Shown: piece by piece, positions 6,954-12,966 of the stretch | Layout: every line of letters begins with the position of its first letter | Position numbering within the stretch: position 1 is the stretch's first letter | From: Chryseobacterium gleum | Lineage (GTDB): Bacteria; Bacteroidota; Bacteroidia; Flavobacteriales_C; GCA-002722245 | Assembly (NCBI GenBank): GCA_945903925.1 | Contig: CAMDPJ010000036.1 | Coordinates: 1-13,376, forward strand | Reading direction: 5' to 3' | Length of the DNA stretch: 13,376 nucleotides | Notes under the pieces: generated by a model | What the model was told of the DNA's origin: nothing | Databases searched by the model: none | Seen by the model: only the letters and a program-made list of their open reading frames with translations | Translations under genes and position numbers: made by a program

Positions 6954-6992
6954 GGTTGATTAAAAGTGTAAAAAGATTGTTGAATAGATTTT
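6954..6992. repeat. 39-bp direct repeat, copy B
   Basis: Partner of 5161-5199, 35 of 39 positions identical in the same orientation. It ends about 104 bp before the start at 7097. It overlaps a 17-bp segment (6984-7000) that recurs just after that gene at 8000-8016. Confidence 0.85.
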
Positions 6993-7002
6993 TATAAATG
7001 TA

Positions 7003-7032
7003 TTGGTGAAAAATGCAAAATATTTATCTTTC
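7003..7032 (+). promoter_or_regulatory. Possible promoter for the 7097 gene
   Basis: TTGG (7003-7006) is followed after 18 bp by TATCTTTC (7025-7032), one base from the Bacteroidota -7 consensus TAnnTTTG. The leader would be roughly 58 bases. This rests on a pattern match only. Confidence 0.4.
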
Positions 7033-7096
7033 CTGCTGATAATTAATACTTAATGCTGCAAAGAGGTGGTTAACTTTCCATTTCAATAAAGATATT

Positions 7097-7999
7097 ATGT
7101 TTGTACGACTGTTGTTTTTTTCTATTTTTCTTTTTGCTGCTATTAATTTGCATTCGCAAAATTATATTGATCTGCTAAAGGTTCATCATACCCATTACGC
7201 TCCTACAACTTTTTCCGATTCCGCTTCAGTAAAAACAGGGTTCGAAGAATTTGCTTTCGATTTAAAGGCACCATTGAGGGTAAATAGCAAATTGGTGATT
7301 GTTTCGGGTTTGTATAGTGAGTATACGAAACTGAGGCTTTATTCGCAAAGCAGCGAGCAAACGCAAATCTATTCTGTAGCACCAGTTGTTGGTGTCAATT
7401 TTAAATGGAATGAAAAGTGGAAAGGCACCTTTGTTTTTCTTCCAAAATTGGCTAGTGATTTTATAAAGATAGGTAGGAGCGATTTTCAGTTTGGCGGCAA
7501 TGTCTTGTTAGAGAAAATGGCCAATAAAGTAAAGTACAAATTTGGTTTGTACTACAATGCTGAGAAGTCGGGATCACTGTTTGTGCCGCTTTTGGGATTT
7601 TACTATTTAAGTAAAAATTCTAAGTTAGAAGTTGATGTTGTTGCGCCTGTTTGGGCTGATGTGAATTATGCTGTACAAAATCGAGTAAAATTGGGGGCGA
7701 ATTTTAGAGCAGTGGTGCGAAGTTATCATTTGAACAGCGAATGGGGTAGTGGTTATGTTGTTAAATCAGTGAATGAACTTTTTGTATATCTTCAATTTAA
7801 TTTAACCAAAAGGTTGATTATACAAGGTAAAGCAGGTTATTCTATTGGGCGAAATCACCGCGTTTACAATAGTGGTGATCAATATGATTTTGCTTTTAGC
7901 GCTGTGAGGTTTGGCGATGACAGATTAAAGCAAAATACCGATTTTAAAAATGGACTAATGTTTCAAACCCGATTGATTTATCGTTTACAGCTGCCGTAA
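7097..7999 (+). CDS. Predicted outer-membrane protein, DUF6268-like
   Basis: This is a 300-residue protein with a signal peptide (residues 1-21, FVRLLFFSIFLFAAINLHSQ) and then alternating amphipathic strands, as expected for an outer-membrane beta-barrel. The sequence FAFDLKAPLRVNSKLVIVSGLYSEYTKLRL is followed by KWNEKWKGTFVFLPKLASDF, YKFGLYYNAEKSGSLFVPLLGFYY, LEVDVVAPVWADVNY and LGANFRAVVRSYHL; I recognise this order from DUF6268 family proteins of Bacteroidota, though the name is from memory. The function is unknown. The gene stands alone on the plus strand, divergent from the phytase-like gene and convergent with tsaD. Similar sequences flank it on both sides (6984-7000 and 8000-8016), and its outer flanks recur joined together at 5161-5258. 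Confidence 0.8.
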   Translation: MFVRLLFFSIFLFAAINLHSQNYIDLLKVHHTHYAPTTFSDSASVKTGFEEFAFDLKAPLRVNSKLVIVSGLYSEYTKLRLYSQSSEQTQIYSVAPVVGVNFKWNEKWKGTFVFLPKLASDFIKIGRSDFQFGGNVLLEKMANKVKYKFGLYYNAEKSGSLFVPLLGFYYLSKNSKLEVDVVAPVWADVNYAVQNRVKLGANFRAVVRSYHLNSEWGSGYVVKSVNELFVYLQFNLTKRLIIQGKAGYSIGRNHRVYNSGDQYDFAFSAVRFGDDRLKQNTDFKNGLMFQTRLIYRLQLP

Positions 8000-8016
8000 A
8001 TAAATTTTTATAAAAG

Positions 8017-8048
8017 AAAAAAGACGCCAGGGGATGTGCGTCTTGATT
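8017..8048. terminator. Convergent terminator between the 7097 gene and tsaD
   Basis: AAGACGC (8021-8027) pairs with GCGTCTT (8038-8044) around a 10-base loop. Read on the minus strand the hairpin is followed by TTTTCTTTT, so it suits tsaD transcripts best; the plus-strand T run (GATTTC) is weak. The stretch 8014-8034 matches 5207-5227 at 19 of 21 positions, and both are followed by an AAGAGGGG...AAAG tail. A run of eight G lies at 8059-8066. Confidence 0.65.
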
Positions 8049-8177
8049 TCACTTAAGAGGGGGGGGAAAGGAAGTTGTGTTAGAGACTATTTTTTCTGCT
8101 AACGGTACAAATGTATTGCTACTTTGTGAGTAGAATTTTAATACAATGTGATGATAATGTTATAAAGTTGAAATGTA

Positions 8178-9191
8178 CTATTTGCCAATCTCCCATCTCG
8201 CAGTAGCCTTTGAACTCAAATCACCAAACTCATTGTTGATGTATTTATAGTACGCGGCAATGCCAATCATGGCTGCGTTGTCGGTGCAAAATTGGAAAGC
8301 AGGAATATAAGTCTGCCAGTTTTTTTGCGAAGTAATAGCATCTCGTAATCCGCTGTTGGCCGATACTCCACCGGCTATAGCAACATGAGAAGTGTTTTCT
8401 TGTTGAGCTGCTTTTTTCAATTGTGTCATCAATATTTCTACAATGGTTTGCTGCACCGATGCAGCTAAATCGATTTTATTTTCTTCAATGAAATTTGGAT
8501 TCTTTTCCACTTCTTTTCGCAAGAAATAAAGCACAGAAGTTTTCAATCCGCTGAACGAAAAATTCAATCCGCCAGCCTTTGGATGTGCAAAAGGAAATTT
8601 ATTTCCGTTGCCTTGTCGCGCTAATTTATCGAGAATTGGTCCGCCAGGATAGGGGAGTCCCATAATTTTCGATATCTTATCGAAAGCCTCTCCAGCAGCA
8701 TCATCTATGGTTTCGCCAATAATTTTAAAATCGTTGGGAGCACTCACTTTTACAATTTGTGTATGTCCGCCCGACACCGTTAAACACAAAAAAGGAAATT
8801 CTGGAGAAGCAGAACCATCTTCAATAAAGTGTGCTAAAATGTGCGCTTCCATGTGATTGATTTCAATCAGTGGTTTGCCCAGCGCCATGCTAAAAGATTT
8901 GGCGAAAGATGCTCCAACAAGCAGTGAGCCCAGCAACCCCGGACCTTTAGTAAACGCTACCGCGTCGATGTCTTCTTTAGTAATTCCCGCTTCGGTGATG
9001 GCTTGATGCACCACAGGAATGATATTTTGTTGATGAGAACGCGATGCCAACTCGGGCACCACACCGCCATATTTTTCATGAATTTTTTGAGAGGCAATAA
9101 CATTGCTCAAAGCCTTTTTACCTTGCATAATAGCCGATCCTGTGTCGTCACAAGAAGATTCAATAGCCAATATGATAGGTTCTTTTTTCAT
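8178..9191 (-). CDS. tsaD: tRNA N6-adenosine threonylcarbamoyltransferase
   Basis: TsaD transfers the threonylcarbamoyl group to A37 of ANN-decoding tRNAs, working in the cytoplasm with TsaB and TsaE to make t6A. The 337-residue protein has the ASKHA fold and all family marks: AIESSCDDT (9-17), GGVVPELASRSH (42-53), KGPGLLGSLLVG (82-93), the metal-binding INHMEAH (111-117, H113 and H117), LTVSGGHTQIV (137-147), GLPYPGGP (178-185), FSFSGLKT (211-218), AIAGGVSANSGLR (271-283) and CTDNAAMIG (302-310, D304 metal ligand). The length matches the family. It starts 24 bp after selD on the same strand, so it probably ends a mnmH-selD-tsaD transcript. The stop is TAG. tsaB and tsaE are not in the window. 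Confidence 0.98.
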   Translation of the reverse strand: MKKEPIILAIESSCDDTGSAIMQGKKALSNVIASQKIHEKYGGVVPELASRSHQQNIIPVVHQAITEAGITKEDIDAVAFTKGPGLLGSLLVGASFAKSFSMALGKPLIEINHMEAHILAHFIEDGSASPEFPFLCLTVSGGHTQIVKVSAPNDFKIIGETIDDAAGEAFDKISKIMGLPYPGGPILDKLARQGNGNKFPFAHPKAGGLNFSFSGLKTSVLYFLRKEVEKNPNFIEENKIDLAASVQQTIVEILMTQLKKAAQQENTSHVAIAGGVSANSGLRDAITSQKNWQTYIPAFQFCTDNAAMIGIAAYYKYINNEFGDLSSKATARWEIGK

Positions 9192-9215
9192 GAATGATGA
9201 AGCGAAAATATTGCT

Positions 9216-10262
9216 TTATTTTTGATTATCAACGTACACTAATTTTTCTTTTTGAGGAATCAATTTTCCAAACGATTCAAGGCTATATCCTCTCTTTTTC
9301 ATGAGTTGAATGAACTCAATTTCATTTTCTTTTTTTACTGAAATAAGCAAGCCGCCACTGGTTTGCGGATCGGCCAGTATGTTTTTTTGGTCTTCACTCA
9401 GCTCGGCTACCTTGTTGCCATAGCTGTCCCAGTTTCTATTGGTTCCACCAGGTATTGCTTTTTGTTCAAGATAATGCAGTGCTTGCGGTATCACAGGAAC
9501 TTTGTTGAAGGAGATTTCTGCCGATAAGTTTGCGCCTTCACACATCTCGCAAAGATGGCCCAATAAACCAAAGCCTGTTACATCGGTTAGCGCGGTAACA
9601 TAATTTAAAGTGCCTAAAAGTGCCCCAATATTATTAAGCTTCACCATAGAGTTTTTGGCAATTTCGGCATCCTCCATTTTCACGATACCTTTCTTTTGTG
9701 CTGTAGATAAAATACCTACGCCCAATGCTTTGGTAAGAAACAAAACATCGCCATTTTGAGCACTGCTATTTTTTTTGAGATGCTCTTCTTTCACAATGCC
9801 AGTAACAGCTAAACCAAAAACTGGTTCCGGACAATCAATACTGTGTCCGCCAGCCAACGGAATACCTGCTTCAGCGCAAATGGCTCTACTTCCTTCAATT
9901 ACTTTGGCAGCAATTTCTGGCGACAATTTATTAATTGGCCAACCTAAAATGGCGATGGCCATCAATGGCTTTCCCCCCATAGCATACACATCGCTAATGG
10001 CGTTGGCCGAGGCAATTCGTCCGAAATCGTAAGCATCATCAACAATAGGCATAAAAAAATCGGTGGTACTAATTAAGCAATCGCCGTTTTCTGTTTTGCA
10101 CACAGCAGCATCATCGCGCGTGTCATTACCCACCAACAAATTAGGAAAGTGAGTGGGTGAGGAGGTGTTTGAGTGCAATATTTTGTCGAGAATTGCGGGC
10201 GATATTTTACAGCCGCAACCTGCACCGTGACTAAATTGCGTGAGCTTTATTTCATTTTCCAT
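9216..10262 (-). CDS. selD: Selenide, water dikinase (selenophosphate synthetase)
   Basis: SelD makes selenophosphate from selenide and ATP, the selenium donor for selenouridine in tRNA and for selenocysteine. With the ATG at 10262 the protein has 348 residues (E. coli 347) and begins MENEIKLTQFSHGAGCGCK. The catalytic residues are Cys16 and Lys19, equivalent to C17 and K20 of E. coli; this form has Cys, not selenocysteine. Other marks are GNDTRDDAAV (45-54), STTDFFMPIVDD (65-76), AMGGKPLMAIAILGWP, LAGGHSID, TDVTGFGLLGHL and DPQTSGGLL. A longer frame to 10304 would overlap mnmH by 53 bases and adds a non-conserved extension, so it is rejected. The chosen start overlaps the mnmH stop by 11 bases, which suggests translational coupling and a shared messenger. 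Confidence 0.97.
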   Translation of the reverse strand: MENEIKLTQFSHGAGCGCKISPAILDKILHSNTSSPTHFPNLLVGNDTRDDAAVCKTENGDCLISTTDFFMPIVDDAYDFGRIASANAISDVYAMGGKPLMAIAILGWPINKLSPEIAAKVIEGSRAICAEAGIPLAGGHSIDCPEPVFGLAVTGIVKEEHLKKNSSAQNGDVLFLTKALGVGILSTAQKKGIVKMEDAEIAKNSMVKLNNIGALLGTLNYVTALTDVTGFGLLGHLCEMCEGANLSAEISFNKVPVIPQALHYLEQKAIPGGTNRNWDSYGNKVAELSEDQKNILADPQTSGGLLISVKKENEIEFIQLMKKRGYSLESFGKLIPQKEKLVYVDNQK

Positions 10263-11280
10263 AGTTGCTGCGAGATAAAATGGTTTCACTAATTTTTTCA
10301 ACATTAAAGTGGGTTACCTCAATTTTGATAATGTCTTTATTTTCTTTTTTGGCCAAGCCGGTGAGGTAGGCCTTGTCGTAATAGTACAAACAAATTTCAG
10401 TTACCGTTTTCGAATCGTTGTTGGCTAATGCTTCCATCGCTTGGTTGAGTTGCAAGCCGCCCAATCGTTTTCTTATTTTTAAAATGGCTTCTTCTAATAA
10501 ATGTTTGGGAAAAGAGGCATAGTCTATTTCCAAATTTTTAATGCGCAAAGCTGTATCTACTTCTAAAAATATAAGAGGCGACATTTTCATTTGCAACCAA
10601 AATTTTTCGGGAAGATAGATGCTGCCTAAGTTTCTGCTTTCATCTTCTACCCAAATTCTTTTCGATAAATCGAAGGATTGAAGTAAAGTAGATAGATTGT
10701 TTTCAAATTGTTCTGTTGAACATTGAGGAGCTAAGCCAATTGCGCCAAAGGCCGATCCTTTGTGATTGCACAAATCTTCGAGGTCGATTATCTGTTCTCC
10801 TTTTTCTCTAAGATGATGTAATATTTTTGTTTTACCCGAACCTGTTTTACCACCTATCAAAATGAGTTTTAAAGGTTGTTCGAAGGTAGATTGAACAAAA
10901 TTTCGGTAGGCTTTATATCCTTTAAGAACTGTACTTGTTGGAACGCCAGATGTTTCCAGTAATATGGCAAAACTTCCGCTACGCATTCCTCCTCTCCAGC
11001 AGTGTACAATAACTTTTTTTCCTTGCGCTATTTCTTTTACTTGACTAACGAAATTCGCCAATTTTGGCCCCACATATTCGAGTCCTTTTTGTACTGCAAA
11101 CTCCTTTCCTTGTTGCTTGTAAATGGTGCCAACAACAGCTCTTTCTTCGTTGTTAAATAAAGGAATGTTGACGGCGCCAGGAATATGTGCCAATTGAAAT
11201 TCTCCTTCCGATCGCACGTCGATTACAACCGAGTCTTGGGCTTGAATTAGAAATTCATTGATGGGTAAAGCCTTCGCCAT
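10252..11280 (-). CDS. mnmH: tRNA 2-selenouridine synthase (rhodanese + P-loop)
   Basis: MnmH (SelU, YbbB) replaces the sulfur of 2-thiouridine at tRNA position 34 with selenium, via a geranylated intermediate, using selenophosphate from SelD. The 342-residue protein has an N-terminal rhodanese domain (residues 5-130; DVRSEGEFQLAHIPGAVNIP at 21-40; active-site loop HCWRGGMRSGS with Cys94) and a P-loop domain (GGKTGSGKT at 143-151; DLEDLCNHKGSAFG at 166-179; VEDESRNLG at 211-219). These are all family marks and the length is normal (E. coli 364). The stop TGA lies inside the start of selD, so donor and user are made from one transcript. The upstream outer-membrane gene ends 39 bp before this start, and no separate promoter is evident. 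Confidence 0.96.
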   Translation of the reverse strand: MAKALPINEFLIQAQDSVVIDVRSEGEFQLAHIPGAVNIPLFNNEERAVVGTIYKQQGKEFAVQKGLEYVGPKLANFVSQVKEIAQGKKVIVHCWRGGMRSGSFAILLETSGVPTSTVLKGYKAYRNFVQSTFEQPLKLILIGGKTGSGKTKILHHLREKGEQIIDLEDLCNHKGSAFGAIGLAPQCSTEQFENNLSTLLQSFDLSKRIWVEDESRNLGSIYLPEKFWLQMKMSPLIFLEVDTALRIKNLEIDYASFPKHLLEEAILKIRKRLGGLQLNQAMEALANNDSKTVTEICLYYYDKAYLTGLAKKENKDIIKIEVTHFNVEKISETILSRSNYGK

Positions 11281-11319
11281 TTTCTCTTTTGAGTTTTAGG
11301 TGAAGGTACAAGGAAGTTT

Positions 11320-12192
11320 TTAATTAGGAACCCTCCAAGAAATACCGCAAGCTGCGAAATAACCCAATTGTGGCGAAGTAAATGCAATACCGCCTTCTAA
11401 ATCGAGTTGTAAATTTTTCTTTAAAAGGTAGACGAATCCAGCATCGCAGCGAAAATCATTGGTGTAACTCAAGTCTTTGTTTTCATTGAAAAAGCCATAA
11501 ATCTCGCCGTAGATGGATAAGGGTCCGGCGACTTTTTGAGTAAGTGAAACCGCATAAAAGTAACTAACATTGGGAATGATGCCTCCCCAGTCGGGACCAA
11601 AATTGTATTCTAATTCGGTGTTTTCGCCTAACTCATGTTCACAAAGTAAACGCAATGTTCCGCCTGTAAAATTCGGACGGAATTCTTTTTTACCGAAATA
11701 GGGAAGATACATTTCAGCCATTAAGCTCACTTTGGGAAGATACTTAGTACCGCGGTACAAAAACTTTTTTCCGCCAAAAGATAAGCCCGAAAAACCACGT
11801 GTTCTAGAAAGTAAAGTATCGCCATTATAGGCATCGTGGTTCAGGTAGTCGAAACCAATGCGCAAATCCATTCCGCTGCCAATACCATATTTCATCAATA
11901 ATGAATTGTAGTAGATGTTTTCATTTCTTGTATCACCATCATGATCGATTTCCATAGAGATACCACTCTCTATTTGAAAGTGCTTGTAAGGAACCATTTC
12001 AGCTGTTTCTGTTTGGTGCGGACGGTCGGTGAAAATGTCGATGTTGTTGGTTTTTTCCTTTGATGGGAAGTAGTATTTCAATACTTCTTCATAATCGTCT
12101 TTAGGAATAGTAATGGTGGTATCTTGCGCAAAGACTTCTGCTGATAGAAGGGCACAAGCAAGAATAGTGTAAAAAGAATATTGCGAAATCAT
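11320..12192 (-). CDS. Outer-membrane beta-barrel protein, phenol MetA-pathway-like
   Basis: This is a predicted exported barrel protein of 290 residues. A hydrophobic signal segment ends in SAEVFAQ. The mature part opens with FTDRPHQTETAEMVPYKHFQ and IESGISMEIDHDGD, the mark of the 'putative MetA-pathway of phenol degradation' group of outer-membrane proteins in Bacteroidota. Alternating strands such as LLMKYGIGSGMDLRIGFDYL, LSFGGKKFLYRG and YGEIYGFFNE follow to the end. The transported substrate is unknown and the family name does not prove a role with phenols. The ATG at 12192 was chosen; an in-frame TTG at 12210 adds MRKHYI, which would give the signal peptide a more normal basic start, so either may be used. 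Both sites lie within a 34-bp palindrome (12179-12212). Confidence 0.8.
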   Translation of the reverse strand: MISQYSFYTILACALLSAEVFAQDTTITIPKDDYEEVLKYYFPSKEKTNNIDIFTDRPHQTETAEMVPYKHFQIESGISMEIDHDGDTRNENIYYNSLLMKYGIGSGMDLRIGFDYLNHDAYNGDTLLSRTRGFSGLSFGGKKFLYRGTKYLPKVSLMAEMYLPYFGKKEFRPNFTGGTLRLLCEHELGENTELEYNFGPDWGGIIPNVSYFYAVSLTQKVAGPLSIYGEIYGFFNENKDLSYTNDFRCDAGFVYLLKKNLQLDLEGGIAFTSPQLGYFAACGISWRVPN

Positions 12193-12212
12193 TATGTAAT
12201 GTTTTCGCAATA
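12179..12212. promoter_or_regulatory. 34-bp near-perfect palindrome over a start codon
   Basis: Arms 12179-12194 and 12197-12212 are reverse complements at 15 of 16 positions (outer part TATTGCGAAA / TTTTCGCAATA) with a 2-base centre. The mismatch pairs 12189 with 12202. The ATG at 12192 and the alternative TTG at 12210 of the outer-membrane gene both fall in the arms. It could be an operator for a dimeric protein or an RNA hairpin hiding the start. Confidence 0.7.
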
Positions 12213-12224
12213 TTAAACAAAAAA

Positions 12225-12240
12225 TTTAGACTAGTCTAAA
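12225..12240. promoter_or_regulatory. 16-bp perfect palindrome, possible operator
   Basis: TTTAGACTAGTCTAAA is fully self-complementary. It lies 32 bp before the ATG of the outer-membrane gene and 17 bp after the stop of the lipoprotein gene. Its minus-strand end merges with TAAATTTT, one base from a -7 box. This suits a repressor site of the TetR type, though a weak terminator (6-bp stem, then TTTTTTG) for the upstream gene is also possible. Confidence 0.5.
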
Positions 12241-12257
12241 AAATAATTTTGGTTAGC

Positions 12258-12965
12258 TTATTCGAATTCTGCAATTATTTCTAGCAACTGATTTTTCTTC
12301 ATTAAGCCAACACCTTCCCAAACCAACTTGCCATTTTGATACAATTGTAAGGCAGGAATACCATCAACTTTAAAATGATTGGCAATTGTTTTTTGTTCGT
12401 CAACATCAATTTTTAAAACATCTAAAGAATCCATTTTTTCTGCTGCAATTTCATCTAATATTGGCGAAAGTAATTTGCACGGTCCGCACCAAGTAGCGTT
12501 AAAATCAACCAACACCAATTTCTTAGAAGCTACATATTTATTAAAATCATCAACAGATATTTCGTGATTTCCAGCCGTTGCACCTAGTTCTGTTGCTTTG
12601 CCTTCTTTGTTCCATTGGCGAAATCCACCATCTAAATCATACACTTCTTTAAAACCTAGTTCTACTAATTTAGCTGCAGCTTCAGCACTTCTTTTTCCAC
12701 CGGCACAATAAACGAAAGTAGGTTTTGAAGGGTCTAATTTTTTAGCTTGCTCTTCAAATTTATCACCGTTCCAATCGATGTTTTTTGCCGAGTTGATGTG
12801 ATCGTCGCCGAATTCAATGGGCGTTCTTACATCAATGATTTGCGCATTAACGCTGTCTTTTTTTATTTGCGATTCAAAATCATTTGCGCTTTGTAAATTT
12901 ACTTTGTCATTTCCGCATGAAAGGAGAAGTGTTGAAGTGAAAAGTGCTAAAATTATTTTTTTCAT
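12258..12965 (-). CDS. Lipoprotein with rhodanese and thioredoxin domains
   Basis: This 235-residue protein is probably anchored by lipid on the outer side of the inner membrane or in the outer membrane. It has a short signal with lipobox LLSC (lipidated Cys17). A rhodanese domain (about 25-120) carries IDVRTPIEF (44-52) and the active loop YCAGGKRS (86-93, Cys87). A thioredoxin domain (about 133-235) has DFNATWCGPCK (154-164, C160 and C163) and cis-proline 204 in VDGIPALQLY. The pairing suggests handling of sulfur or of thiol redox in the periplasm, but the substrate is unknown. The gene starts 1 bp after the stop of the OsmC-family gene, so the two share a transcript. All catalytic cysteines are present. 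Confidence 0.93.
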   Translation of the reverse strand: MKKIILALFTSTLLLSCGNDKVNLQSANDFESQIKKDSVNAQIIDVRTPIEFGDDHINSAKNIDWNGDKFEEQAKKLDPSKPTFVYCAGGKRSAEAAAKLVELGFKEVYDLDGGFRQWNKEGKATELGATAGNHEISVDDFNKYVASKKLVLVDFNATWCGPCKLLSPILDEIAAEKMDSLDVLKIDVDEQKTIANHFKVDGIPALQLYQNGKLVWEGVGLMKKNQLLEIIAEFE

Positions 12966-12966
12966 T

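Larger units (their letters stand above)
6984..8016. repeat. 17-bp imperfect direct repeats flanking the 7097 gene
   Basis: ATAGATTTTTATAAATG (6984-7000) and ATAAATTTTTATAAAAG (8000-8016) agree at 15 of 17 positions in the same orientation and enclose the gene. Recombination between them would remove the gene and leave a junction resembling 5161-5258. They are AT-rich, so chance remains possible. Confidence 0.5.

Noticed and set aside
8113..8144. Hairpin downstream of tsaD as a second terminator
   Set aside because: Only two interrupted 5-bp stems (GTATT/AATAC and CTACT/AGTAG) and no T run; the hairpin at 8021-8044 is a better candidate.
9775..10032. Plus-strand open frame of 85 codons
   Set aside because: It is the antisense shadow of selD, with no protein-like motifs; the same holds for the other frames opposite trxB, frnE, tsaD and the phytase-like gene.
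10263..10304. Longer N-terminus for SelD (start at 10304)
   Set aside because: It adds 14 residues not found in the family and overlaps mnmH by 53 bases; the ATG at 10262 gives the normal start MENEIKLTQF.
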